Origin: Prillingera fragicola
Taxonomy: Eukaryota; Basidiomycota; Tremellomycetes; Trichosporonales; Trichosporonaceae
Length of the DNA: 64,000 bases
Direction of reading: 5' to 3'
Assembly: GCA_002335605.1 (NCBI GenBank)
Contig: BEDY01000002.1
Coordinates: 2,356,001 to 2,420,000 of the forward strand
This document shows positions 33,307 to 45,458 of this stretch, one piece after another. A program made the position numbers and the translations under genes. The stretch's first letter is position 1; each line of letters begins with the position of its first letter. Under the pieces are notes generated by a model. That model did no database searches. It was not told the DNA's origin and saw only the letters and a list, made by a program, of their open reading frames with translations.

Positions 33307-34116
33307 ATGCTCTTCACCTCGCTCCTCGCTGCCGCTACCGCAACCCTTGCGCTCGCCGCCCCAGCCCCACTTCCCGACAAGGTGGCACTCCTCGCTCGCG
33401 ATGAGTGGAACAACCAGCCCCGCGGTGGTGTCTGCGACCCTTCCAAACTCATCGTGCCACTCCCCGCTGGCCAGACTGCAATCTCTATCCCGCCTAGCCA
33501 GAAGACGGTGTTCGCTACTGTTGGCCGCGGCGTGCAGAACTACACCTGCAAGGCTGGAAAGTGGGAGTCGGCCGGAGCTCTTGCCGAGTAAGTTTAGGCT
33601 ATAGTCAGCAACATAATTCTGACACAACAGCCTGTACGACATTTCTTGCTTGCTCAACTTTATCGACCCCTCCCAGCAGGCTCAGGTCGCAGAGGCACTC
33701 CCTCAGATTGTCTTGGACCAGGTCTCGTTCCCGGCCGACGTTAGCGGGGGTACACCTCGTTGGAAGCAGGACGCCGCGCACCCCATCGTGATCAAGCACG
33801 ACTTTACGTGAGTCCCCTCCTTCCCCTCTAAAACTGACAAGGTAGCACCCTCTCAACCATGGCTGGGATTTTCCCGCGCTTCGCCATCCCAGGTGGCGAC
33901 TTCGCCACCGGAAGCAAGGTCGGTGACATTCCCTCGCCCGACGACCCGGTCAACAACATTGTCTGGCTCCAGCTTGTTGCTGTCGATGGCGGGCTGTCCA
34001 AGACCGTTTTCCGCACCAAGACTGTTGCTGGCGTGCCTTCCAATGGCGGCAAGTGTTCGACGGAAGGCGACATGGAGAGACGCGACTACGCTGCCCTCTA
34101 CTACTTCCTCTCGTAG
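33307..34116 (+). CDS. Secreted DUF3455 family protein
   Basis: Exons 33307..33587, 33631..33807 and 33846..34116 give 242 residues. The signal peptide is clear (LFTSLLAAATATLALAAPAP). The mature part has the pattern of the DUF3455 family common in fungi and bacteria: GRGVQNYTCKAGKWE, LYDISCLLNFID, DPVNNIVWLQL and the end RDYAALYYFLS. No biochemical function is established for the family to my knowledge. Four or more cysteines in the secreted part could form disulfides. A strong TATA-like promoter and short introns suggest a regulated secreted product. Confidence 0.8.
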
Positions 34117-34375
34117 AGGTCTCTGAAGTGGCGTTTCTCTAGACAATGCCTCATCCCCCAGCCGTGCTCTCTTTTCCATGACTCGTAAACACGCCTCTGA
34201 AGTTGAATTGTCATCAGTTCGCAACAATTGAAAAATAAATAAATAAATGCCGCACTTCCCTTCTCTTTTGTCAACCACTCGTCTGTCTCTGCATCGATCA
34301 GTCTGTTTATTAAATGCATAGTTGTATATGCTCAGCAGGCTGCTAACCCACTCCAAATGCACAGCAAAAAGACAA

Positions 34376-34464
34376 GGTCCGACTGGGAATCGAACCCAGA
34401 TTACAAGAACGAATGATTATGTAATCTTCAGAATCTTGTGTACTAACCGTTATACGATCAAACC
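34376..34464 (-). tRNA. tRNA-Gln(CTG) with an 18-nt intron
   Basis: Read on the minus strand the RNA folds as a full cloverleaf: acceptor GGTTTGA/TCGGACC, D-stem GTAT/GTAC, anticodon stem CAAGA/TCTTG, T-stem CTGGG/CCCAG with loop TTCGATT. The anticodon CTG (34431..34429) reads CAG codons. An 18-nt intron follows position 37, the canonical place for eukaryotic tRNA introns. The mature length without CCA is 71 nt. A run of five T on the minus strand (34366..34370) just downstream is the Pol III terminator. The T-arm TTCGATT gives the B box. Confidence 0.95.
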
Positions 34465-35846
34465 ATTATTTTTTGACGCAAATGTTTTGCACTGCGGGCT
34501 TACAAGCAGGTGAGAAGCGAGCGTGCTGATTCTGTCGGTTTTGATGTAGATGACAGGGCTGAGGAGAGCAAAGTTGATCTGGCGGCGCCGGCTGATGCAT
34601 TAATGATGGATTCCGGGGGCTGGACGGCCGAAATGCCAAGTTCGTAGATGTTACAAAGTGGAGACACGTCGCATCAATGTTACGTTTGTACTGCTACTCA
34701 TTTCATTTCACCGCCTCACCGCCTTGACTTACTGGCGAACACTGATCCGAGCGAGTGGGTGAAGCCGCCGGCCGGGATCTCCGGGGTGCCGCGCACGACC
34801 CGCCAGCTGGAGCTCGTTGCTGGTCACAAGATCACCATCGTAGCCTCTGGGTGCTGAAGTTTACCGGACACTCTGACAGCGCCAGCCTGTCAACTGGGAC
34901 TCTGGTTGTCTTTCTGATGGCCCTCGACCCGGTATTCCTTCACCGCCTGCCACTAGTCTTCGCTAAGCCGAGTACCTGAGCAACCATGAAGTCGCTCAGG
35001 GGTCATAGGATGCGGAAGCTCGACGTTTACCACGATGACCTTGAGATTGTCACGGCTTGCACCAACTTCCTCAGCTTGCTCTTTCTCCATTAATCGCTGC
35101 CATGATCTTACATCGAGGCTACTGTTGTCAAGAAACGTTCATTATATTGATCGAGACTCCGCCTCTCCATGTTGTCCTGCTCACACCCGTATAGATAAAG
35201 CGTCTACATGGGAGAGGGGGCCGAAGCTCTGGCTTCTTCAGGTCCGGCTGAGCTATCAGCAGCACCCGGAAACCCGAGGGCAGCTGACTTTGAGAAGGTG
35301 GATAAGATTGAGCATGAGGTAAGGCACTCATGACGCTGCTAAAAGTGCCTGTGCGCCGGCTGCCTCCGAGAGATGGCAAACATGTTGGTCAACACAAATG
35401 GCTCAACATGCCACGGTTGCCGTGTCTGAGCTAGGATGTACCTCTTCAGGCTGTGCAAGCCAGACCGTCATGTACAGGCCCTGCCACCGAGACATGTCTT
35501 TGAGATGTTTTGCACCAAGCTGGCGTCCCAGTGCCTCAGGCCCCGAATCCAGAAACGCTGATGCAGAGAAGACTTGGCATGACCTACAGCCTTGACCCAA
35601 CAGATGCGCCACAGTGCCTTGGGCCTCTTGTTAGAGCTATTCTGGTGCGTTTCGCGCACAAACTAACGCAACGCTGTAGATCACTGTGTACCATGGAGCC
35701 CTTGCCGAGCGCGGCTGAACCCTCACCAGTCCGCAGATACCGGGACGCCACCACCGGCCAACCGTTTTGGGATGCACTAACAAACCCTGTGTTCGTCGCC
35801 AAGCGTCCCAGCCGCCGGGTTGACATTACCCACTTTGCATCAACCT

Positions 35847-35866
35847 CATGGCCCCATGGGGCCATG
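35847..35866. repeat. Perfect 20-bp palindrome
   Basis: CATGGCCCCATGGGGCCATG equals its own reverse complement over all 20 bp. It stands in the gene-poor stretch, about 280 bp upstream of the CFEM gene, and could be a dimeric binding site or a chance feature. Confidence 0.85.
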
Positions 35867-36039
35867 GAGCCATCATGGACACATGTACCAACGAAGTTAG
35901 TCTTCCTTCTCTAGTCTGTGTGAGGAACGGACCCATCATGCTGGGTCTCTGTTTAGTGCTGAACGCAGCATGTGCTCCGGGTAGTGAGTTTACGCAGCCG
36001 ACAACATGCTCACTCCTTACTGACTCCATGAACCAAAGG

Positions 36040-36045
36040 TATATA
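36040..36045 (+). promoter_or_regulatory. TATA box of the CFEM gene
   Basis: TATATA about 100 bp before the ATG at 36144, within GGTATATAGAGCG. The distance is usual for a fungal TATA promoter. Confidence 0.55.
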
Positions 36046-36143
36046 GAGCGAAAGTGTCTGAGCGTGAACTGACCTGTGGACTCCATCTCTATTGACACTT
36101 ATAGACACTCTCGATCTCCACGCACACACTGCCTTCTGCAAAT

Positions 36144-36903
36144 ATGAAGCTCTCTTTCCTTGCCCTCGCGGCCTTTTTCACCGCGACAACTGTCACTGCC
36201 AACGCGTAAGTGGCACTGGCTTTCCTCATCTGACTTTAGTGACTTCTTCGCTCGTGCGGCTGCGCCGTCGTCTGTTGCCCAGTCCAACAGCACTGCTGCC
36301 CCCACTATGCCTGAGTAAGTGCAACGCACCCACCCACACATCTGCTAACCCTTACCCAGCCTCTCCAAGCTGTCCCCCTGTGCGCTCAACTGTGTCCTCT
36401 CCACCATCACGTCCCAAAAGTGCAAGTCGCCCCTGGACACCTCGTGCATCTGCACGGCCGACTTTACGAATGCCGCCAGCCAGTGCCTCGCGGCGAAGTG
36501 TGAGCCCAAGGACGCCGTCCCCTCCCTCGAGCTCCAGAAGAGCATGTGCCCCAACCTGGCCCTGCCCGACCTTTCGACGCTGTCCGACTGCTCCCTCAAG
36601 TGCGTCATAGACACCATCGGTGCCGCAGGCTGCGCAGGACCCATGGACACGCAGTGCCTCTGCGGTCTCAAGTTTGAGGCAAAGGTCGGCGTCTGTGTCC
36701 TCAAGTGCGGTCTCAAGGAGCTTCCCCCGGCCCTCAAGCTTCAATTTGGTATCTGCAAGCCAGAGGCCACCAGCAAGACATGCACAGCGACGAGCATTTG
36801 GAAGGTCTTCCAGCCCTCGTGCTGGTTCCACAAGCGCAGCAATGTGTGGGAGCGCGACGGGACGGCCGCCGTCCTTCGACGCGCTATTGCTGAGCGCGCC
36901 TAG
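36144..36903 (+). CDS. Secreted protein with two CFEM domains
   Basis: Exons 36144..36205, 36240..36314 and 36360..36903 give 226 residues. A signal peptide (KLSFLALAAFFTATTVTANA) is followed by two tandem CFEM modules, each with eight cysteines, at about residues 50-110 and 117-176. Both hold an acidic residue before the central C-x-C (LDTSCIC and MDTQCLC), the place of the haem-coordinating Asp in known CFEM haemophores. A third Cys-poor tail of about 50 residues ends without a hydrophobic GPI signal, so the protein is probably released. CFEM proteins take up haem iron or act in the wall. Haem binding here is inferred from the family. Confidence 0.87.
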
Positions 36904-37119
36904 GTGGCCACCTCCTGCCAGCCCGTGTAAATCACTTGCGTTTAGTCACTCTTTTAAAGTACTGTTAAGAAAGGTCTTTAGTCACAAGAACATGCAGGCA
37001 TGTTGGACATTGTCACGCTGCACCATGCCGTCCGTCATATATGTGTCATTAATATGCAAGAGTCTCTAAATCTACAGAACACCAATGGCCCCTCTCTTCA
37101 TGTACATGCCGCACCAAGC

Positions 37120-40100
37120 CTAGTGCAAAAACTTTTCCAAGCTGTGCTTGGCCCCCGCGTCCGCCTTGTCCCAGTAGGGACCCAGCCCAACAGCCTGAGT
37201 GCGCGTGAGGACGTCGACAATGAACCCGCGCAGCGGCACCGCAAATGCCGGGTCGCTGTTCTCGAGCTCGAACCGGCGGTTACCCTCTGGACTACCTTGA
37301 ATCTCGCCCCAGGCCATCGAGTGCTCGTCCTTCCAGTGCATGACGGCCGTCTCGGGACCGCCAGCGGCTTCGCCCTCGGCAGGCTGCAGCTCGCCGAGCA
37401 CGTCGAGGAACATGTTGAGGAACTCGCCGTCGAGGCGCTCGAGCGCCTGCGTGTGGCCCGTGGTAAGCAGGGCGCCGCAGCCCATGGCAATGGCCTTGCG
37501 GGAGCGTGCACCGCCGACATAGTCAAAGTTGCGCCACATGGCGTCAAAGACGTCCTCAAGCAGCTTGTGCCCGTCAACATGGGTGATGCGGGCCTGCTCG
37601 GCGACGAGCTGGAAGAAGAGGGCCTGGTCGCGAATGGCGATGCGGGCAAGGATGCCGAGGTAGGCAGCGAGAATGGCGCCGGACTGCTTGTCGTCCTCGA
37701 GGGACGTGAGAATGTGGCCAAAGAGGCCAGACTCGAGCAGGGGCCCGGCGAGAGCTTGCAGCGGACCACAGTGGACAAGAAGCTGCAGAGTACCCTGGAT
37801 GCGCTGGGTGTTGGTGGCCATTTTCATCGACGCATGGAGCGCCTTCATGAGCGCGTCGCACATCACAGGGCCAAAGTTCTGGACGATGCCCGGGGCGTCG
37901 AGCAAAATGTAAGAGTCGAGGAGAGGGAGGAGCTTGGGCAGCAAGTCCATGTTCTCCGAGATGGCGTTCAGGAGACCAGGCATGAGACGTATCAGGCCAG
38001 TCTCGTGGGTAGGCTGGTAGGGCGAAGCGGCGTTCCAAAGGGCCGTCTGCCAGAGAATTAAGCCGTCCTCTTCAAAGTAGTCCTTGGCGGGCTGCTGGAG
38101 CGACTCCTCAATGAGAGGAATGACGAGCTCCATAAGGTCGCCGGACGACTCCCTGGCAGCCGCAACAATCTTGGTGGTCAAGACAACGAGAGAGGCCTTG
38201 AAGAGCCACTCGCCCTCGAGACCCGTAGCGGTGTGCCAGAGACCAGGGATGGCATGCGCGAGGGTGGGGAGGTAGGGCATGATCTTCTCCTCGACACGCT
38301 CTATAATGACACCAAGGCTGTCATTCACATAACGCTTGCCGTCCAAGGTAGCGCACTCGCCAAGAAGCTTGATAAGCTCCTCGACAGTCTTCTGAATATA
38401 AGGGACAAAGTAGTCGACCTCGAGCTCCCAGAGGTCAACGGACTCTTTAATGGCGATAGCGGCGGTGATGTTGACAGCCAGGTCTGACGACTCGCCGCGC
38501 TCGGCGAGAAGGTGGAGCAGGATCTGCCAGACGAGATCAAGCTTGGCGCACTCCTCGTCCGAGCCAACCCACTGACCGATAAGCCAGGCGACGCGGCGCT
38601 TCAGAATACGCTGAAGAGGCAGATTCTGACCAAGCCAGGAGCCCACACCGTGAAGAAAGGCATTGAAGTCGACGCTGCGCTGCGTAGCCAACGAACGACT
38701 GAGGCGACCAACGGCACAGTAGACGGCCTCCTTGCGGAGAATGTTGTGGAGATCGTTAGGAGGGAGAGCCTCGGTCGCCGCCAGAATCTTGGCCATCTCG
38801 GGCTCAATCGGCTTGCGCTCGACAGGAATGTGGCGGCAGGCGTTGTTGAGTGCAATCAGAACGCGCTCAGCGCATGGCCTAAACTCGTATGCCCATGCCT
38901 CCTCGTCATTGTTCTCGGCAATGAGCCACTCCTCGGGCTCGTCTTCCAGACCCTCGAGGTCGGTGGAGGTCAAGGGAAGGAGCTTGTCAATGAGCAGATG
39001 GAGTGCGGTTAGAATGAACTCTTGGGTGAAGACTCCTCGTCAGCGACTGCCATGCCGAGTTACTCACTGTCTGGGTGGTCGACGGCAAGGATAGGAAGAA
39101 TGTCCTTGAAGAGCAACATGCCCAGCAAGAGGAAGCGTTTGGGGTACGGATTGTCGTCCGAGTCGTCATCCGAGACAGTTCCATCGCTGCCCGCCATGAC
39201 GCCTCCAACTGCGCTCCACCACCATCCGACTCCGGACGTGGCTCCCTCGAGATGGCACCACGCCTTGGGATCGGTAGCAATCATGACTCGCCACCACTTG
39301 CCAATGGCACGCAGGTGCTTGATCAACGAGTGCGTGAGCTTGTTGTACTCGGGAGTCGACACGTGGTGTTCGAGGAGCTTTAGACGGCGCTCCTGAATGA
39401 TAGGCGCATAGTGGACCGAGTGGTGCAACAAGACCTTGATCTACTCCGTTAGCTCTTGGTGTCAATTTGCCGCTCACATGCTCGAGTCCCTTGGGCGACT
39501 GAATGTTCTTGACCTTGCCCCAGTGCCACTGGCAGAAACGCGCAAGAATCCTGACCGTCAGTGAATGACATGGCACGTTACTCACTTGAAGGCATAGCGC
39601 CCAGCCTCGTTGATGACCCAGTCGCCATCGCCGTTGCGAATCGTCTGCGCCCAAACCTCCAGCACCTGGCCAACCGGAGCGACAAACACTTCCTCGAGGC
39701 TTTGCATTGCCTGCGCACCCGACGCCACCTTGACGCTACGCCACTCCTTGACGAGCGCATTGATGGTCCAGAGAGTATTCAAGAGGACTGTGGTGGTGGC
39801 GGGAGCGAGTGGAGTGTTGGGTGCGAGGTGCGAGAGGCATGTGAGGAGTGGCGACAAGAGGAGCTGCGGGAGATTGGGGAACTGACGAGGGTACTCGAAA
39901 CGAGCGACGGCGACGAGGAGTCCAAGTTGTGGTCGGGCAATCTGATGTCGCGTGAGCGCATGAACGATGACGACACGGCTCATCGGCAACTTACTGCAAC
40001 ATCTTGCTCCTCAAGAAAGGTGAACAGACGCTGGCGGACCTCGGGTTTGCGTTCCTCGGGGACCAGAGTCTTGTTGCGCCATTTTGTCTTGAGCTCACGA

Positions 40101-40306
40101 CCAGTTATGACAGAGGCGAGGAGACGCTCTGGCCGGGTGAGAGAGTGGTCGCAAGCATAACCCTGGAGCACAATGAAGAATTCGGCCTGTTTGAAAAGGC
40201 CTGAGAATGCGGCTTGTTCGCGAATGTATGCCTCGTTGGAGGTCGGGTTGACGAGCGAGTGCAGGAGAGCCCGGAGGTCTCGGTGCTGCTGCTGCAGCGC
40301 TGCCAT
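37120..40306 (-). CDS. KAP120: Importin-beta family transport receptor, importin-11/Kap120
   Basis: Exons 40306..39995, 39941..39586, 39550..39478, 39440..39068 and 39032..37120 give 1008 residues, the usual size. The receptor is built of HEAT repeats. The N-terminal importin-beta domain shows NPTSNEAYIREQAAFSGLF, then LASVITGRELKTKW where Ran binds. The family-specific block LEGLEDEPEEWLIAENNDE followed by FRPCAERVLIALNN marks the importin-11/Kap120 branch. Kap120 imports ribosome-assembly and other cargo in yeast. Two acceptors are odd: exon 5 uses GAGGAG| and exon 4 most likely GTAG|. Phase and family match support both. Confidence 0.88.
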
Positions 40307-41563
40307 GACAAGAGTATAAGAGATGGAAGAGGAGTAAAAGGCGCAGATGGCAAATGTACACGCTGGTCGGACGCGCACAGAATGAAAGTCAAGATTCAGG
40401 GCTTATCACTCGTCAACAAAAATGATATGACACATCATTTGTGCAGTGTAACCACGTGGGGCCAGGCATGCTCAATGAGCCACGTGATATCCTCGTGTCA
40501 GACCAGACTGATCCCGCTCTCGTCTGCATGGTCACGGAAGTGACAACCGCCGGCCCGGAGTTCCTGGAGGTGACATGTCTGCTGGGAACTGTGATGGTTG
40601 ACCATGTATTCGCCAAACTTGTGCTTCGGTAGATGCTCTGATCGCTCTTATGGCTTATGGACGGGATGTTCAGTTAATACGTCAAGGAAGGTCTCTTTGT
40701 AACCTATCATACTTCATCATCACTCAGCCACCCGCTGCGGCGATACGGACAAGCCTCGCGTTCGAGGTAGGCGCCGATCAGTATGTCTACACGGACGCAT
40801 GCACGTGGCAAGAAGTTGTCAATGGTCAGCCAACAGGCATGTCCAGCAGCACAGGCCAGGTCCCTGCGAGTTGGGCTTGGGGAGTGCCTTTTGTGCGTCA
40901 CAGTTGAGCCGCGGTAGAGGCACGCCATTAGCTCAGAGGTTTGGTTCGAGCAAACTGAGGGCAGAAAGTTGCTTGACCGAAGTTCCGAGCGAAGGCCGAG
41001 GGGCCTCGTTGGCAGCTACAGGCCATTGACTTGCAACAAGCAGATTACCAGATCATCAGTATGGCAGGGCAACGTGCTTTTTATGAGGAGCATTCCTCTA
41101 GGCTCGAGAGCTGAGGGACACAGAGGGGGGCACACGATTGACGGCATCTAGAGTCAAACGATGCGACAAAGACGCTCGCACATCCATGCAAAGACTAAAC
41201 CAGCAGCCACATGGAGCTCTTGAAAACGCCGGGTATGGGCCATCGACGGGTCAACCGAGCACGAGGACGAGCACCTGAATGCAGTATTCCAGACAAGTCA
41301 AACTGGCCGGGGTTCAGGTCATGCAGGCGCGACAGCGGCAGTGTGCTCCGTCGGCCGACCACGGGCGATTTTGGTTCCGTGTTTGGCCAGTTTTATCAGA
41401 TAAGTAAAGCCCCCGTCGACTCGCCCCCGGAGGCGCCAAACCGAGCGAGGGATGTGACCCTCGACTACTTGTCGACTCATCTCCCTACCACACGTCTCCA
41501 CCCGCTGCATCCATCGCGATCCACATCGCCAACGCCACCTCCAGGTCATCCAGTGGCTTCAGC
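40307..41563. promoter_or_regulatory. Divergent promoter of KAP120 and the Zn2Cys6 factor
   Basis: 1257 bp between two divergent starts. No coding frame is convincing. The right 180 bp before the ATG at 41564 are C-rich with ACC/CCA runs, like a 5' leader. A tRNA-like string near 40930 does not fold. Confidence 0.45.
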
Positions 41564-44500
41564 ATGGTCGGCTCGGCTCAACACTCGCCACATCACACAC
41601 CATCTTCTTCTGGACAGCGACCCATTCCTTCACCCCTTGTTACCAACGCCCCCACTCGGAGAGACTCTCATACTCCCCATACGCCCTCGGCGCTCTCGCA
41701 CATTTCGTCGCCAGGAGCAGGATTAGCATCGCCCGCCGTGAAACGACCATTAGCACCAGCAACGGACGCGCCGGGGGGCCAGGCGGGCCGCGCCCCGGGA
41801 GCGGACCGAAAGCAATCGACGGACGGAAGGTCTCAGAGCGTCATCGACCCCAACACTGGCAAGAAGAAGCGCATTAGTCTGAGTTGCGCACAATGTGAGT
41901 CTAACCTGGGCCGCGCTCGTCCCCAATATTGCTTGCACTTGTAGTTTGCTGATACCATGCCCCCGAAAATAGGTGCCAAGCGTAAGCAAAAGGTGCGATT
42001 TCGTGAAAAAACACGGTGATACTCGAAACTGACCGTGGCCTCTTTTCAGTGCAACCGCGAGTACCCTTGTCAACACTGTGAGTCTCCCATGCATGCAGAA
42101 TCAAAAGCTGACTTTACAGGCCTCGGTGAGCGAAAAATCCTGCATACGGCCATGCCAAGCCAAAGTGTACCGAAAGTGGCCCTTACTGACCCCTTATGCA
42201 GCACGCAAAGTCCCTGAGCTATGTGTTGGTGTCGACGACTTGGAAAGAAAATGTCCAGGCAAGCGCTGACCGTGCTCAGATTCCATACACGCCTGTCCCA
42301 TCCAACTCGACTGCTCAGCTGGATCAGCAGACGACCGAGCGTATCGAGAGGATTGAAAATGTTTTGTCTGTTGTCGTCAAGACGAATCCCAACATTGGAC
42401 GATACGATGCCGTACGCGAGTGGCTGGGCAGTGAGTGATCCGACGGTCTTGTGGCCCGCTTTTGTGATTGCAATCGGCATATCATGTGCTCTGCGCTACT
42501 AATCTGTGAAGGTTCGTTCGCTGACATGCATCTCCAGCGACTGCTTTCACCAGATTTCTCGCTTCCGCCCCATCAACGCCCTCGTCACCTCCTGCGCCGC
42601 ACATCCCTCAGCTTCCATATGGGCCGCTTCCCATCCGTCCGAAAGTGGAGAACCAGATGCCCATCTCTTCAGAGGAGATGGATCAGCTGGAGCGTGGAGG
42701 TACTTCAGAAGATGACAGCCGTGTTGGCAAGGGATGGCTCGGTGACCTTGAGGGGTGAGTAGCTTTATTTCTCACAGCTTATCAATGGGACGGAAACTGA
42801 CAAAGTGTTAACAGAGGCGTGCCCGAGAGCGTAAGTATGGGTGGCCCTACTCCAGCCAGCTGGACTCACACGCCGCACCAGATGCGTGACGACAACATCA
42901 ACATGCGCATCGATGCCCACGGCACCCCAGCCGAGAATCTCCAGCGACTCATCACCGACTGCGGCGTCAGTCCACACAAGGTACGGGTTTTTCTGCATAA
43001 CAAACACACTGCTCTAACAATCATTCAGGTGCAGGAGCTCATCCAGGAGCTGCCACCCAAGCCGTTTGCAGATCGCGTTGTCGACTGGTTCTTTCGGCAT
43101 CTCAACCTCGTGCGGTACCCGATCGACGAGCGCTTGTTCCGATCGTGTAAGTCAGGCCCCGAAAGAGTCAAGGTTATTTTTTGTTTTCAATATTGACATT
43201 GATAGCGTACGAGGATCTGTACAACAAGACGACGGCCGTTGACCCGGCAAACGTGCGTGCCTTGCCGCTCGTCTTCATTGTTCTTGCCATGGCCGTGCGC
43301 CTCGCGCCGGAACAGTGGGCGGGTGACGACCACACGCGCAAGATTTCGAGTTTGCGAATGTACTGGAGCTGTGAGTGTGCTCAGCATTTTTTGTGGAGGT
43401 TTTAGAGCTTATTCATTCAGCCCGGCGAAGTATCTTGATTGCCACGGCGCTCCAGTCCGAGTCGATCGAGCTGGTCGTTACACGGCTTCTCGTAAGTTTT
43501 TGCGTTCCACATTCAAAGTTGCTCTTTCTAACAATGACAGAGTGCCATGTATCTTGTGCAGATTCATGACCGCCGCTTGACGGAATGCTGGTCGCAGCTG
43601 GGTGCCTCGCTGAGGACAGCCCAGGCGATCGGTCTCCACCGAGATGGTTCCAAACTCGGTCTTGAGTAAGTATTCTCACACAACAAGAAAATCGTCAGCT
43701 AACCGCCTCTCCAGCCCCTTTCAAACCGAGTACCGACGCCGGCTGTGGAGTTACCTGTACCATGCCGACCGCCTGTACAGTCTGATTCTCGGCCGCCCGC
43801 CGAGTATTTCCGACGGGTACACTGACACGTTGGCACCCTCCAACGTTGAGTTGTCAGAGTACGACTTGACCAACCCCCACGCGCCCATCCCCCAGCCACG
43901 ACCACTGTCCGAGCCAACTACTGCAACATTTTTAATCTTGCGCCGTCACTTGTCTATAATCATCGGTCGGATCGTGCATCACTTCCAGAAACTCAATGAA
44001 CCCGCCCAGTATGCGGATGTGCAGCGCCTCCAGGATGAGCTGGATGGGTTTACCGCTGGGTTGCCGCCACACTTCCGGATGCGCGAGCCGGACAAGAGCC
44101 TTGACAAGCGTGAGTGCTGCGTTTGGAGCGCAAGAAATAAATGCTGACAGTGGACGCAGAGTACTACTGGCTTCCTGTACATCGCTTCATGCTGCTGACA
44201 GAAGTGCTCGTTACCACTATTATTCTTCATGTGAGTTGGTATGGTGCTGGCATTGAACTGAGACTGACATTTGCAGCGCCCATGGCTTCTTCGCCGTCTG
44301 GCCAGCAACCGCTACTCTCCGTCACGGACAGCATGCTTTGAGTCTGCCAAGCTTGACTTCCAGATCAGGCAGTCATTCCAGCGCGAGGTTCCCGACTACC
44401 GCCTGTTTGCCATTACTGGCCAGTTTAAAATGTTCAACAGTGCCATGATTGCTGGCATTTCAGCAATCATCGACCCACGTGGAGCCGACGCCGACCAGAT

Positions 44501-45458
44501 GCGCCGAATTCTGACCACCTTCCTCGAACAGCACCCTTGGACCGAGGTGGCCACACTGGACGAGACGACCCGCAAGGAGGTGCAGATTATTCACACTCTG
44601 TCACGCCGTGCCGCCCAGATTTACGAGGACACTATGGCCCCTGGCGAGATGAACGCCCAGGACAAGGACAGCGTATCGCTGCTTCTCGCCCTGCGGCAGA
44701 GCGGCGACAATGCCACCGCCCCAGGCGAGACTCCTCGTCCGGGCACAGCAGGCAGCGTCGGCGTCGGCCGTCCCGGGAGCAGCAGCAGCGTGCCCAACGC
44801 ATCGTGGTACAAGTACATGGCGAGCACGCACCCGCAGCTGCATGGCCCGCAGTCTGGTCTCATGCAGTCTCCGGCCAGCAGCGGAAGCCACGAGGACGAC
44901 CACTCCCAGCGCCTCCTCGACCACTGGCTGAGCACCAACGCCTCGATGCACGGCAGCGGCTTTGGCACAACGCCCATGGGCCTGGATCCGACCATGGGCG
45001 CATTCATGGGCATGAGCGGCGGCGCCATGCCGATGGGCTCTGGCATGACGCCCGCCGGCGGCTTCCCCCCGACGCCATCGGCCTTCAGCGCGACCACACC
45101 GAGCCACATGCCGACACTGGGCTTTATGGGCTGGGGCAGCGGCGCCGGCGCACAGGGCGTAGCCACCACGCCCGCGTCGGTCGGCACCGTCCCCGGCTGC
45201 GGGCCCGGGGGCTGTCCCCCCGGCGGCTGTGAGCCGGGCAGCGTCGCGCCGACCCCCGACGTGGCCATGGGCGTCCACGGTATGGGCGGCCATGACCCGA
45301 GTTTTTTCCCGCCGTCAGCTGGTCTGGACGGGACCGTGCTCGGGGTCGGCATTGGTGGCGGGGACGGGACGGGCGAGAGCTCGGACGAGTACTGGAACAC
45401 GCTCATTGATGGCATCCTCGGCACGACCGGGGGGAGTGCGCAGCAGATGAGCGGGTAG
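41564..45458 (+). CDS. Zn2Cys6 fungal transcription factor
   Basis: Fifteen exons give 1022 residues: 41564..41894, 41973..41992, 42050..42077, 42120..42125, 42202..42224, 42280..42430, 42538..42754, 42815..42980, 43029..43146, 43206..43370, 43421..43491, 43541..43665, 43715..44109, 44160..44230, 44277..45458. The zinc cluster is split over five exons and reads C-x2-C-x6-C-x5-C-x2-C-x8-C at residues 108-136, with the usual AKRKQKC core. Exon 4 is 6 nt and completes the fifth Cys codon. A short heptad-like linker (TTERIERIENVLSV) follows and could be the dimer helix. The fungal-specific regulatory domain spans roughly 300-650 (RRLWSYLYHADRLYSLILGR). The tail is rich in Gly, Met and Pro (GPGGCPPGGCEPG). 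Target genes are unknown. Confidence 0.9.
42120..42125 (+). other. 6-nt microexon of the Zn2Cys6 factor
   Basis: GCCTCG is bounded by ...TTTACAG upstream and GTGAGC downstream. With T left over from the previous exon it gives TGC CTC G, that is the fifth zinc-cluster Cys, Leu, and the first base of an Ala codon. Skipping it keeps the frame but changes Cys-Leu-Ala to one Ser. Confidence 0.75.

Larger units (their letters stand above)
34465..36143. other. Gene-poor stretch, possible decayed sequence
   Basis: 1679 bp without a gene I can support, unusually long for this window. Short frames look partly coding (for instance 34740..34857 and 35693..35914) but are broken and match no family I recognise. 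A 20-bp perfect palindrome lies at 35847..35866. The right end is the CFEM gene promoter. It could be a decayed gene, or hold an RNA gene that cannot be seen by eye. Confidence 0.4.

Noticed and set aside
40920..41000. tRNA-like string (TTAGCTCAGAGGTTTGGTTCGAG)
   Set aside because: D-loop-like and T-loop-like words are present but acceptor and anticodon stems do not form at correct spacing.
42431..42537. A second possible abutting-intron site in the Zn2Cys6 gene (GAAG|GTTCGT at 42511)
   Set aside because: The second part would be only 26 nt, below any credible intron size; one 107-nt intron explains the phase.
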